DNA of 64,000 nucleotides from Paenibacillus sp. H1-7 (GCF_022354825.1 NZ_CP031168.1:7430501-7494500), one strand, 5' to 3'. Shown: positions 36,580-45,018, counted from the stretch's first letter. Notes: generated by a model from the sequence alone, not told the origin. Numbers and translations are program-made.

Positions 36580-38879
36580 TGTGCATTCCCTCCTTCGCCG
36601 AACCGGGCTTGATCAGCGTCTCCGCGTCCGCGGCAGCTCAGCCGGATTCGTCCGGTGGCCGCCGTCCACGTCCAGTGCAGCACGCCGCCCTCACCGGTCA
36701 CCGTTTCCGTGGCCAGATGCCGCCGCTCCCATTCGGCTCCTTGCGAAGCCGGCGATTCCAGCTCCGCCGTCCATACTCCCGGCGCCAGATCGGCGACCCA
36801 ATAATGCCATTCGCGTCCCAATTCGTCCGCATTGCCGGACAGCTCCGGAAGCACGATGTCTTCCTGCAGCTTTTCTCCGCTTTTGCTGAACAAGACGACC
36901 CAATCGTTGATCTTCGCTCCGACCACCGACTCCGTCTCCACCTTAACCGTCGGCAGCGCCGCCGGTCCGTCGATATCCTTCACCTGCATGACGTTCAGGA
37001 ACAAATCTTCGCTCGCCGGTTCGCGCGGACTAACCTCGATGCGCCACTCTCCCTGCTCCTTCGTGCCGGGGAAGTCGTTCACATAGTTGGTGCCGAACAC
37101 CCAATACTCCTTGCCCGGGCCGCCGACCTTCTCAATCTGCTGGTTGCCTTGTGCGGGAAGCAGCGTATCGTTAACGAGTTGGCCGTTGTATCCGTCCTCG
37201 CTGCGGGAGATCGTCGTCCGGCTGCCTTCGATGTGCGGCTCCTCGATGCTGTGGAGCAGCCAATATTTGCGGAAATCGGCGTTCGCGGACACAACGCGGT
37301 CGAAAACAATAAGGGCAGCAGGATGGCTGTCGTCCTTGAAGTTCAGGAACAGGAACGAACGCTGGAACTGCTTCATTTTGTTGGAATAAGCTGCCGTAAT
37401 ATCGCCTTTGATATATGAGAAATCCGGTCGGATCGGGTCCGGTCCGATAGCATGAGCGAGCACGTCGGCGCGCTTGAAATCTTTATTCAACAAATCGTCC
37501 AGCGTCAAAGGCGGACGCCCCTCGTTCGGCCAGCGCTGGCCTCCGTCGTTCACGTTAGGCCAAACCAGGCCCCCGTCCTTGACGTAAGGATATTGCTGAA
37601 GCTCGTCGGGATCATAAACCAGCATCGTATTGTGCGCGATCGTCCGCTTGAAATAGTACTTGTTGTGCGGGGAATGGTATTTTCCCGAAGAGCCTTTGTA
37701 CGAGCCGGAATCGATGGCCAGGTTGCCTTTGTAATACAGCTGGAACGCGCCTGCATCCAAATGCTGGTGGTTGTTATACTGGTACATGCCGACCTTCATT
37801 TCGGCCACGACCGTTTTGGAATCGATGCCGTCCTCCCAGCCCGTACGCGCTACCATCACTCCGGTCGGAGCCCCGAAATACCGGGTCAGCGGCAGCTCCT
37901 CGAGCGGCTTCGCCTGAACGTCCGGGTCCGCAAACAGGAAGGCGAACAGCACGTCTTTATCCTGGAACCGCCCCTCGTCCTTTTGCGATTGGGTTATAAA
38001 ATACGGATCCTTGTAGTACCCGCCGAGTATCGAATAAATGAAATGAAGCCGCGTATACTTCGTCTGCTTCAGCATGACCGGCGTCGTATCGCCGTCCCGC
38101 AGCAGCTTGCCGTCCGGCCTCCGGGTGTAGATCCACTGGTAGCCGACCTCGCTCTGCGCCGGATCGTATACGTTGCCGAAGCCCATCCGGTCGAAGATGA
38201 ACGTCGGGTACAGCTCGCACTGAAACCGCACGCCGCCGTAACCGTCTCCCTGGTGATGCCAGCCGGAAGGATAAAAGAAATTGCGCGCCGGCACCATCTG
38301 GTGCAGCACTCTGCCTGCCGATACCTCATACATCTCCGGGTCCTCGTCGTAGATCGCAATGCCCGTGCCCAGCATGTCGCGCTGGATCATCCACTCGCAG
38401 CTGTGCCCGACAAAGGCGCCTTCCTTGACCGGCGGATATCCGCATTCGAGCAGCTCAGCCAGCCGCTTGAAATGGCGGATGAAGAACGCCCGCTCTTCCT
38501 CCGTCACCAGCTCGTAGCACCAGTCGTATACAATTGCACCCGCCAGCATCAGACGGCCGATATCCCGCGAAATGTCCTGAAAGTTCGGGTTGAAATTTTT
38601 CGTGATGCTGGTCAGCGCCAATGTCTTGGCCTTCCATCCCGCCTTGCGGTCTTCCTTGAGCAAATACATCAGCGCATTCGCCTCAATGACGTACACATCT
38701 CCCGGACAGTGCTCGGAATGGGCTTCCTCCAAGCTGTATTCGCTGTACTTTACAAGCCGCTCCCATGCCTGCTTCAGCTCAGGCCGTTCCATGTATTCCC
38801 GCAGCTTCGGCAAATGCTGTTTGCGCAAAAACAACCGTGGATGCTCCGGCGGCGGTGTCATTATCGGTTTAGGGTTCAT
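36576..38879 (-). CDS. Heparinase II-like lyase (PL21 type), cytoplasmic, paralogue 2
   Basis: A 767-residue lyase paralogous over its full length to the protein at 27840-30146. Conserved active-site stretches include GHSCEW (histidine and glutamate), GDGYGG (tyrosine) and NNHQHLDAGAF (two histidines), followed by IDSGSYKGSSGKYHSPHNKYYFKR. There is no signal peptide. It is the first gene behind the strong promoter at 39173-39201 and starts at ATG after AGGAGG. The retained pair suggests two substrate preferences, for example differing sulfation or uronate epimer, rather than simple dosage, which is inference. Confidence 0.87.
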   Translation of the reverse strand: MNPKPIMTPPPEHPRLFLRKQHLPKLREYMERPELKQAWERLVKYSEYSLEEAHSEHCPGDVYVIEANALMYLLKEDRKAGWKAKTLALTSITKNFNPNFQDISRDIGRLMLAGAIVYDWCYELVTEEERAFFIRHFKRLAELLECGYPPVKEGAFVGHSCEWMIQRDMLGTGIAIYDEDPEMYEVSAGRVLHQMVPARNFFYPSGWHHQGDGYGGVRFQCELYPTFIFDRMGFGNVYDPAQSEVGYQWIYTRRPDGKLLRDGDTTPVMLKQTKYTRLHFIYSILGGYYKDPYFITQSQKDEGRFQDKDVLFAFLFADPDVQAKPLEELPLTRYFGAPTGVMVARTGWEDGIDSKTVVAEMKVGMYQYNNHQHLDAGAFQLYYKGNLAIDSGSYKGSSGKYHSPHNKYYFKRTIAHNTMLVYDPDELQQYPYVKDGGLVWPNVNDGGQRWPNEGRPPLTLDDLLNKDFKRADVLAHAIGPDPIRPDFSYIKGDITAAYSNKMKQFQRSFLFLNFKDDSHPAALIVFDRVVSANADFRKYWLLHSIEEPHIEGSRTTISRSEDGYNGQLVNDTLLPAQGNQQIEKVGGPGKEYWVFGTNYVNDFPGTKEQGEWRIEVSPREPASEDLFLNVMQVKDIDGPAALPTVKVETESVVGAKINDWVVLFSKSGEKLQEDIVLPELSGNADELGREWHYWVADLAPGVWTAELESPASQGAEWERRHLATETVTGEGGVLHWTWTAATGRIRLSCRGRGDADQARFGEGGNAQ

Positions 38880-39032
38880 CCGTATTTCCTCCTGTCAGGG
38901 GTATAAGATATTGAAGCTAATCGTTAACTATTGATCCTAGCTTAGGTTGAAATGCAGATATTCCATCTATTAAAACGTTTCAATTTCAACTGATGCCCAT
39001 TCACAGCTTCGACGTCTACGAGCACGCGTTTC

Positions 39033-39046
39033 TGTAAACGCTGTCA
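39033..39046 (+). promoter_or_regulatory. cre site (CcpA operator)
   Basis: TGTAAACGCTGTCA matches the cre consensus TGWAANCGNTNWCA at every defined position. It lies in the leader of the lyase operon, downstream of the promoter, where CcpA would act as a roadblock during glucose excess. Confidence 0.7.
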
Positions 39047-39172
39047 ACCTTCCTTGATAAAAACACATTTATCCGTGCTCGACTCTAAGTCTTCTGCGTT
39101 CATTCCAAAGCGGCTGCGATCGAACCGGCGGCTCTCCACCGCTGCCTATTCTTTCCTGCCATTCTCATCTTG

Positions 39173-39201
39173 ATCATACGTCCGTCCGCCACTTATGTCA
39201 A
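39173..39201 (-). promoter_or_regulatory. Sigma-A promoter of the polysaccharide lyase operon
   Basis: On the minus strand TTGACA (39196-39201), a 17-base spacer and TATGAT (39173-39178) form a near-consensus promoter (11 of 12). Transcription would start near 39166 and enter the heparinase II-like gene at 38879. Confidence 0.75.
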
Positions 39202-39303
39202 TAACTAAACTTATATCTAACAATAAAAGTTATTCTCCTTTCATTTCCATCTATTTTTTTGATTTATTTTGTCAAATAGTTTACGTTAGTTCCGACTCCC
39301 CCA

Positions 39304-39332
39304 TTGCTAACTTCCGGTAATTTTGGTATGGT
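39304..39332 (+). promoter_or_regulatory. Possible promoter of the ROK gene
   Basis: TTGCTA (39304-39309), a 17-base spacer and TATGGT (39327-39332) match the sigma-A consensus at 8 of 12 positions, about 47 bases before the ROK start codon. Confidence 0.35.
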
Positions 39333-39378
39333 AAATGCAAAACTATTTTGAGATCGAAATGAATGGCGAGGGAACCTT

Positions 39379-40602
39379 ATGGAAAATATTCGTAAAGTTT
39401 GGGACCAAAAAGGCAGCAAAACCGCTATTCTCCAAATGCTGAGAGTACACGGCCCGATGTCCCGCATTGAGCTTACCCAATCGACCGATTTAAGCCGCGC
39501 TACGATTTCCGTCACGATTAATGAACTGATTGAGCTTGGGCTTGTCCATGAAACGGTGCTGCGGCAATCGACAGGTGGCCGCCCTGCCACGAATCTGGAG
39601 CTCGTGCCCTATTCCCATACGATTCTTGGCGCCGATCTGAATCATCAGACCTGGACATTAGGCGCATTCGACCTGCTGGGCCATACGATAGATAAAGTTC
39701 GCATTCCGTTCAGTCCTCTGACCCCGGAGGCCGCCATACAAGCGCTGGTCACGGAAATCCCCAACTTTATAAAGAAAATCAACAAAAGTCCCATCCCGAT
39801 CCTGGGTATCGGCGTTCCGGGCTTGGTGGACACGCACAACGGGCTGCTGCGCAGCTCGGCTGTCATGGGCTGGCAGCAGGTCGAGCTCGGTTCCCTGCTG
39901 GAGCAAGCGCTCGGCTGGCCTACCGTCGTACTGAACCGGAGCCGTGCGCGCGGGCTGTCCGAATGCCGTTATGGCGCTGGCAAAGACTATCGCCATATGG
40001 TCTATATAGGCATCGATTCCGGGATCGGTGCCGGCATTTACGTGAATCGCGAGCTGATTCACGGCGCCTTGGGGGGCGCAGGCGAAATCGGCCATACGAC
40101 GGTCGATGCCGAAGGCCCCCTCTGTCCGTGCGGCAACCACGGCTGCCTGCAAATGCTGTCCGCGACGCCGGCGATGGAGCTGGAGGCGCGCAGGCTGCTG
40201 CGCATGGGAGCGCACTCGTCGCTCCATCTGCAGCCCGGCTTTGATCTGCAAATGCTCAAAGCCGAAGAAATATGCCAAGCCGCCGAGCAAGGAGACGAGC
40301 TGTCCAGCCAGGTGATCACCCGAGCGGCGACCTATCTCGGCATTACGATGGCTAACCTGGTGAACCTGCTCAACCCCGAAGCGATCATCTTGGGCGGGAC
40401 GATTCCAAAGGAATGCCCTAGCTATGTGCAGACAGCCGTCAAAGTGATGCGACAGCGAGCCATGAGCCAGCTGTCGACGGCTACTGTCGTCCATATCGGC
40501 GAATTCAAGGAAATCGGCGGCGCATTGGGCGCGGCCAATATGGCACTCGACCGCCATATGTCGTTTTCTTTCTTCACCCAGCAGTCCAGCTTGGCCAAAT
40601 AA
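39379..40602 (+). CDS. ROK-family transcriptional repressor
   Basis: A 407-residue NagC/XylR-type regulator. An N-terminal winged helix-turn-helix (about residues 14-60, MSRIELTQSTDLSRATISVTINEL) precedes a ROK sugar-binding domain with GEIGHTTVD (235-243) and the zinc motif CPCGNHGCLQ (cysteines 249, 251, 256). The kinase ENDAN motif is replaced by LNRSRA (185-190), so the catalytic aspartate is missing. The final glutamate of the usual GCLE is glutamine. Both fit a pure regulator. It is divergent from the lyase operon and most likely represses it until a breakdown product binds. The start ATG has only a weak GAGGGAA site nearby. Confidence 0.9.
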   Translation: MENIRKVWDQKGSKTAILQMLRVHGPMSRIELTQSTDLSRATISVTINELIELGLVHETVLRQSTGGRPATNLELVPYSHTILGADLNHQTWTLGAFDLLGHTIDKVRIPFSPLTPEAAIQALVTEIPNFIKKINKSPIPILGIGVPGLVDTHNGLLRSSAVMGWQQVELGSLLEQALGWPTVVLNRSRARGLSECRYGAGKDYRHMVYIGIDSGIGAGIYVNRELIHGALGGAGEIGHTTVDAEGPLCPCGNHGCLQMLSATPAMELEARRLLRMGAHSSLHLQPGFDLQMLKAEEICQAAEQGDELSSQVITRAATYLGITMANLVNLLNPEAIILGGTIPKECPSYVQTAVKVMRQRAMSQLSTATVVHIGEFKEIGGALGAANMALDRHMSFSFFTQQSSLAK

Positions 40603-40606
40603 TGAC

Positions 40607-40647
40607 AAAGGAGGCGCAACGGAAACGGAGGCGCACTCCTTTTTTTG
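40607..40647 (+). terminator. Terminator of the ROK gene
   Basis: AAAGGAG (40607-40613) pairs with CTCCTTT (40636-40642), and six to seven T follow. It starts 5 bases after the ROK stop codon. Confidence 0.75.
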
Positions 40648-40772
40648 TTGCCTCCAGAGCTTCGGATCTTGATACGAATTCGTTGAGACCAACGTCGTAT
40701 AGTGTTGATTTCGCAGTACCCGTAGGGTAAGATTGGTAAAATTGTACGGCTGCTCATTGGGAGGACGACAGG

Positions 40773-41447
40773 GTGTCGAATGACATGGACATGAATTATC
40801 CCATGGTATTGATCCCGGCGGGAGAAGTGGCATTGCGGGACGATAGAAAGAAGACCGAATGGAGCGTACAAATCCAACCGTTCCTTCTTGCCCGTTACCC
40901 TGTAACTGCGGATTTCTACTATGCTGTTACTAATCAATCGCCTCATTCCATTGACGGAAACCGGAAACCGGCGGTTAACATTTCCTGGAATGATGCCATC
41001 CGCTTTTGCAATCTGCTGTCAAGGAAAGCCGGGCTGAAGGAGTGCTACTCCATAAGCAACGGCGGCGAATCTATACGGTGTCATTGGGAAGCAAACGGAT
41101 ATCGGCTTCCTGCGGAAGCGGAGTGGCAATATGCATGTAAGGCAGGAACCGTCGGTTATCGGTACGGCGAGCTTGATAAGATTGCCTGGTACAACGAGAA
41201 TTCGGGGGACGGCACTCATGACGTTGGAACAAAGGAGCCTAATGCATGGGGACTGTACGATATGCTAGGTAATGTTTGGGAATGGTGCTGGGATTTATAC
41301 GATGAACAAGAGTACGGCTCTTACCGGATTTTTCGGGGAGGCAGCTGGGCCGAGGAGGCCCGGGGCTGCGGGGCTACGGTTCGTCGCCGCAGCCATCCGA
41401 CCTTTTGCATAGAGGACCTTGGCTTCCGCCTTGCCCGGTCGGTTTAA
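40773..41447 (+). CDS. SUMF1/FGE-like protein with incomplete catalytic cysteine pair
   Basis: A 224-residue protein of the formylglycine-generating-enzyme (FGE-sulfatase, DUF323) family. Motifs are MVLIPAGE, RYPVTADFYYAV, PAVNISWNDAIRFCNLL, GYRLPAEAEWQYACKAG, WGLYDMLGNVWEWCWD and RIFRGGSW, with GFRLARS at the end. In true aerobic FGE two cysteines follow RGGSY (pattern RGGSYxC-x4-C). Here the first position is Glu 194 and only the second, Cys 199, remains. It is also shorter than canonical FGE (about 300). It may still serve the two cytoplasmic sulfatases nearby, or have another role, since many family members do not make formylglycine. The start is GTG behind GGGAGG with an 8-base spacer. 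Confidence 0.8.
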   Translation: MSNDMDMNYPMVLIPAGEVALRDDRKKTEWSVQIQPFLLARYPVTADFYYAVTNQSPHSIDGNRKPAVNISWNDAIRFCNLLSRKAGLKECYSISNGGESIRCHWEANGYRLPAEAEWQYACKAGTVGYRYGELDKIAWYNENSGDGTHDVGTKEPNAWGLYDMLGNVWEWCWDLYDEQEYGSYRIFRGGSWAEEARGCGATVRRRSHPTFCIEDLGFRLARSV

Positions 41448-41475
41448 AGTTTATTTCGGTCAGCCGATAAGTAAA

Positions 41476-41508
41476 GAAAAAGCCCATGCTCCATAGAGGA
41501 GCATGGGC
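41476..41508 (-). terminator. Terminator of the YjcZ-family gene
   Basis: GCCCATGCTCC and GGAGCATGGGC form an 11-bp perfect stem with a 5-base loop, followed on the minus strand by TTTTTT. Confidence 0.9.
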
Positions 41509-41521
41509 ATAGGCCAATCAA

Positions 41522-41626
41522 TTAAATAAAGCAGGAACGAAGAACAATGACTAGCAGAATAAAAAGAACCAAAATAATGGCACTGTTTGTAAACAATCCG
41601 CCTACTCCTACTCCACAGCCGCTCAT
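41522..41626 (-). CDS. YjcZ-family small sporulation peptide
   Basis: A 34-residue peptide, MSGCGVGVGG followed by a short linker and a 17-residue hydrophobic helix ending LRSCFI. It matches the YjcZ/SscA-like family of tiny Gly-rich membrane peptides found in spores of Bacillus and Paenibacillus. GGAGGGAGAT lies at good spacing before the ATG, and a perfect terminator follows 13 bases after the stop. It is too short for most gene callers. An overlapping 61-codon frame (41460-41645) is a shadow. The function of these peptides is poorly known. Confidence 0.88.
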   Translation of the reverse strand: MSGCGVGVGGLFTNSAIILVLFILLVIVLRSCFI

Positions 41627-42011
41627 AGTTGATATCTCCCTCCAATTTGACTTGAGGTGTTTACCTCAAAATCAAGTTATGCCGGATCCATGAATAATGT
41701 ATGGACGTTTGCCATGGGGTTATATTTGTCATGCAGGAAAATCCTCACAGATTTTACTTTTTTCAGTTGCATCGGCACCCATCCTATAGGGAGTGGATAT
41801 ATTACATTGTACCGAAACCACACCTTCGCTTTTTGATTCCTCATATGAAGTGAAATGAAGCATTCTGCATCGGGCGGGTGCTTCATTTTTTTGAGATGAT
41901 TTGCTTCGTTTGAAACGCTTGATGACGAAGCATTAAAATGTTCACAGACTGTTCACTTATGAGAAATTTCCGCCATCTCTATAATTACTAGAGTAGAAAG
42001 GATGATGGAAA
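41627..42011. other. Gene-poor spacer with a terminator
   Basis: 385 bp without a supported gene. It contains the plus-strand terminator at 41854-41892. Short ORFs on both strands (for example 50 codons on the plus strand near 41692) have no good ribosome-binding site and no recognisable motif. Confidence 0.5.
41854..41892 (+). terminator. Intergenic terminator, plus strand
   Basis: AATGAAGCA (41854-41862) pairs with TGCTTCATT (41879-41887), followed by a run of T. No plus-strand gene ends near it: the closest, the FGE-like gene, stops 400 bases earlier. It may end a read-through transcript or an unrecognised small RNA. Confidence 0.55.
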
Positions 42012-42503
42012 TTGCCGACAACGAAGAAAGAACAGGTTTATTTTGGACTGATGATGTGCTCCGGGATGGTCGTATTCATGACATTGTACAACCTCTATAC
42101 CAACGGCTTGATAGGCACGATCACCTTGAAGGAAGTGTTGCTGCAGCTTATTCTTGTCTTTATCATTGCTTCCGTAGTGGAACTCTTTCTTGTCGGGCCG
42201 GTAGCCAAGAAACTCGCTTTTTCGTTACCGTACGACAAGTCCAGGAAGGGGCTGGTCATTGTGTCCCTTGCGTTTTTCATGGTGAGCGGAATGGTGCTCG
42301 TTATGTCCCTGTATGGATTGGGGACTGCATATGTTACCGGCAACTTGCATGGAGATTCTTTACTCGCGAGCTACTTTTCTTTTGTATTAAAAAATTTTGT
42401 ATTTGCGTTCCCGCTTCAGCTCATCGTTGTGGGACCGACTATACGGTATGTATTTAATAGATTTGTTAAACATAGCGGACCGACTGCAGCCTTCAACGAG
42501 TAG
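42012..42503 (+). CDS. DUF2798-family membrane protein
   Basis: A 163-residue protein with four predicted helices arranged as two similar halves. Each half begins with a KKEQVYFGLMMCSGMVVFMTLYN or RKGLVIVSLAFFMVSGMVLVMSLYG-like segment, the internal repeat typical of DUF2798. Function is unknown. The start is TTG with AAAGGA about 10 bases upstream; an out-of-frame ATG just before it is not used. Confidence 0.75.
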   Translation: MPTTKKEQVYFGLMMCSGMVVFMTLYNLYTNGLIGTITLKEVLLQLILVFIIASVVELFLVGPVAKKLAFSLPYDKSRKGLVIVSLAFFMVSGMVLVMSLYGLGTAYVTGNLHGDSLLASYFSFVLKNFVFAFPLQLIVVGPTIRYVFNRFVKHSGPTAAFNE

Positions 42504-42528
42504 TCCAACCTAACAGGTACAAAGATGC

Positions 42529-42573
42529 TGCAAAAATAAAACAGCCGCCGGCTTCAAAAAGCCGGACGGCTGT
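42529..42573 (-). terminator. Terminator of the SRPBCC/ArsR unit
   Basis: ACAGCCG-CCGGCTT and AAGCCGG-CGGCTGT form a stem of about 15 bp (42541-42573), followed on the minus strand by TTTTATTTTTG. It lies between convergent genes and might also stop the DUF2798 transcript. Confidence 0.85.
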
Positions 42574-42580
42574 ACATATC

Positions 42581-43096
42581 TTACTTGAGCTCGTTCAAGC
42601 GCTCTTCCAAACGGTCCCAAGTTTCGGTGATGCCCTGCAGCATGCCCATGTCCATAACCGTCTTAAGTGCTTCCGCGGATACATATTCCCCACGGTTAAT
42701 CAGCTTCGTTTGGCCGCCCAGATCGACGAATTCCAGCGTAACATCGGTCGACGGCATTTCTTCGTTGGAATTGCCTTCGGCATCCGAGAAATAATCGGTG
42801 TAGGCGATTTTCTCCGGCTCTACAATGTCTTTGTAAACGCCTTTGCCCCAAGATTCCATACCGTAAAAATCGCCTTGGTTTTTGTCGACACACTTCATGC
42901 AGTAATGCCAAACGCCACCCGGACGGAAATCGATAGTACAAACCGGAATATCCCAGCCTCTTGGTCCCCACCAGTGCTTCAGATGCTCAGGCTCTTTAAA
43001 CATCTTGAACACCAGCTCGCGCGGTGCATTGAACACACGCTCCAGTACCAGCACCCGATCGTTCTCTACTCTCGAAACCATTGCATTGTTAGACAT
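42581..43096 (-). CDS. SRPBCC-domain (AHSA1/Aha1-like) protein
   Basis: A 171-residue START-like protein. LERVFNAPRELVFKMFKEPEHLKHWWGPRGW is the diagnostic N-terminal motif, and the C-terminal helix contains GITETWDRLEERLNEL. These proteins bind small hydrophobic ligands in a helix-grip pocket. With an ArsR regulator upstream they form a common two-gene unit of unknown ligand. AGGAGG precedes the ATG at 43096; an upstream ATG adding 33 residues is rejected for lack of such a site. Confidence 0.87.
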   Translation of the reverse strand: MSNNAMVSRVENDRVLVLERVFNAPRELVFKMFKEPEHLKHWWGPRGWDIPVCTIDFRPGGVWHYCMKCVDKNQGDFYGMESWGKGVYKDIVEPEKIAYTDYFSDAEGNSNEEMPSTDVTLEFVDLGGQTKLINRGEYVSAEALKTVMDMGMLQGITETWDRLEERLNELK

Positions 43097-43124
43097 TGTA
43101 AATCCTCCTCTTATTTGAATGATC

Positions 43125-43469
43125 TTATAATTTATCTTTACTCTGCAGCTCGTGCAAGTAACGTTCCAAACTTTCAAATCGGTCTTCCATATCAAGCCGA
43201 AAGGACTTCACCCATGAATCGAGTGCTTGGAAAGGCTCGGGTCGGAGCTTGTAAATTCGGCGGTTGGCTTCCGCCTTCACTTCCACAATTCCACTGTCGC
43301 CAAGCACCTTCAAGTGCTTCGAAACCTGGGGCTGGCGAAGTCCCAGCCGGTCTGCGATTTCCCCTACGGTCAAGGGACCGTTGCGCAAGAGCTCGACGAT
43401 TTCTAACCGATTCGGTTCGGCTAAAGCGCTCAGCGTCGTCATATCCATGCCCGGATTCTTCCCTGACAT
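43125..43469 (-). CDS. ArsR-family transcriptional regulator
   Basis: A 114-residue winged-helix repressor. LSALAEPNRLEIVELLRNGPLTVGEIADRLGLRQPQVSKHLKVLGDSGIVEVK is a textbook ArsR DNA-binding domain. It has no metal-binding ELCVCDL cysteine motif, so it is not a classical metal sensor. It probably regulates itself and the SRPBCC gene 28 bases downstream. The start is chosen as the ATG 6 bases after GAGGTG; the GTG three codons earlier is part of that site. Confidence 0.88.
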   Translation of the reverse strand: MSGKNPGMDMTTLSALAEPNRLEIVELLRNGPLTVGEIADRLGLRQPQVSKHLKVLGDSGIVEVKAEANRRIYKLRPEPFQALDSWVKSFRLDMEDRFESLERYLHELQSKDKL

Positions 43470-43744
43470 GTCATTCACCTCGTTAAATTATGGTCTCTTG
43501 GTAAAACCATCTCCTTTATCTTTAGTTTATCTTCCTTTCGTTAACAATATACCCCAAAAGGAATATTCCTGTCAAGGAATATTGAAAAAAGTTTTTGTTC
43601 CGCCAATTTATCCCTACATGGTTCCTTGTTTATCATTTATTTATCAGCGCTAAAATATGGTAGATACAGGAAGACGGATGTATAATGATTCTGTTCGTGA
43701 TGTACATATTCGAACCCTGAAAGATAGAAAGTCGAGGTGGATTC

Positions 43745-44398
43745 ATGAAGCAAAAGCCGCAAATTCCCAAGGAACCTGAGGTTCCCAACCTGACTCAACA
43801 GCAAGTCGATAAGCTGACTGCTATTGTCTTTCTCGAACAACAGGAGCCTGTTCCTTGCGATGCCATTTTTGTATTTGGCGGCACCCATCCGGGGCACTGG
43901 GAAAAAGCAACCAAAGCCTACCATGCCGGTCTTGGAAAGACCATTATAGTAACCGGCGGAGTTAGTCCGACAGCTGTCAGGCATTCCGAATGGGAGAACG
44001 CCGCGTCTCCGGAATCCCATGTAATCGTCTCCAAGCTCCTGCAAGCCGGAATTCCTGAGAATGCTATCGTATATGAAGACCGTTCGAGAAACACCCTGGA
44101 AAACGTAAAATTCGCCAGAGATGTTTTCGATTTTAGCGCTATCCAAAGCTTGTTGTTTATATGCAAGGCGCACGGGGCCGGCCGTCAGTACCGTACCTTG
44201 GCAAACTATTTGCCGCAGACTGTACATTGCATCCCGTATGTTTTCGATACTGTCTATCAAAACGACCTGATAACAAGAAACAACTGGATGAACCTTGAAA
44301 AAGGCCGCTCTCGTGTATATGGAGAATATATTAGAATATGTACTTACGGCGATCGGGGGGATATAGCAGCCCTAACCGAAAAAATTGAAGGACTGTGA
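43745..44398 (+). CDS. YdcF-family (DUF218) protein
   Basis: A 217-residue protein of the YdcF/SanA (DUF218) family. CDAIFVFGGTHPGHWEKATKAYHAGLGKTIIVTGG and the EDRSRNTLENVKFARDV motif (acidic-Arg-Asn-Thr) are diagnostic. It has no signal peptide or TM anchor, like E. coli YdcF, which binds S-adenosylmethionine in vitro. The biochemical role is not established. It starts at ATG behind GAGGTGG and stands alone. Confidence 0.82.
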   Translation: MKQKPQIPKEPEVPNLTQQQVDKLTAIVFLEQQEPVPCDAIFVFGGTHPGHWEKATKAYHAGLGKTIIVTGGVSPTAVRHSEWENAASPESHVIVSKLLQAGIPENAIVYEDRSRNTLENVKFARDVFDFSAIQSLLFICKAHGAGRQYRTLANYLPQTVHCIPYVFDTVYQNDLITRNNWMNLEKGRSRVYGEYIRICTYGDRGDIAALTEKIEGL

Positions 44399-44664
44399 CA
44401 TGATACGGCCACTACAATGCCGGTTATAGCCGTTCGTACATACAGGGGGCCCATCAAATTCTACTTTCATTTAGTTCCGGAAATCGGGTTCTCAATCATC
44501 CCCCACTGGTTTATTGCCTGGATGATTTATAAGTCGGAATATTGCAAGCGCTTGAGGGCGGCAGGCATCCAGTAAGCACTCTGATTTCCTTCATCCCTTA
44601 TTACGTGTACAGCAATAAAGTAAAGTCTCAACTGCAGCCACGGTAGCTGCCTTCACTCCCGTCG

Positions 44665-45018
44665 CTATCGCCGGCGAAGTGCCAATAAGGTCCAAGCCGC
44701 TCCAGCCAGGTCCATCAACGATAACCCGAAAAACAATGAAGGCATGAGCCCCATGAATACGAAGCTGACGATGCTCAAAAAAACAAGGACCCGCAGCACG
44801 ACGGAGACATAAAAAAATTCCGTCCACCGTTTCCAAGCAGCCAAAACATAATACACCCCCAAGAAAAAAAGCAGCTCCCCGATAAACCGCAGCCATACGG
44901 TCGGCAAATCGGCCAAACGAAGCAGCTCCCGGAGAAATCCGGGGATAAGAAAGAGCGCTATGCCAAGCAAAGCAAGATAAGCCCCAAACACTCTCACACT
45001 CCTCGAAGCTTGAAACAT
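44665..45018 (-). CDS. Small four-TM membrane protein, unrecognised
   Basis: A 117-residue hydrophobic protein with four helices (about residues 10-30, 44-60, 70-92 and 95-112) and a basic C-terminus. No family motif is recognised. AGAGGA lies before the ATG at 45018; an ORF in another frame over the same bases (44591-45022) is much less hydrophobic and is likely a shadow. It is not part of an obvious operon. Confidence 0.6.
   Translation of the reverse strand: MFQASRSVRVFGAYLALLGIALFLIPGFLRELLRLADLPTVWLRFIGELLFFLGVYYVLAAWKRWTEFFYVSVVLRVLVFLSIVSFVFMGLMPSLFFGLSLMDLAGAAWTLLALRRR

Larger units (their letters stand above)
38880..39378. other. Divergent regulatory region between lyase operon and ROK gene
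   Basis: This 499-bp gap has no ORF. It contains a strong minus-strand promoter, a cre site about 120 bases downstream of its predicted start, an AT-rich imperfect inverted repeat around 39205-39231 that might be the ROK operator, and a weaker plus-strand promoter for ROK. The lyase mRNA leader would be nearly 290 nt, long enough for further control. Confidence 0.7.

Noticed and set aside
37452..38906. 484-codon open frame on the plus strand
   Set aside because: Antisense shadow of the heparinase II-like gene.
41460..41645. 61-codon minus-strand ORF
   Set aside because: Overlaps the YjcZ-type peptide in another frame; the peptide has the matching ribosome-binding site and family sequence.
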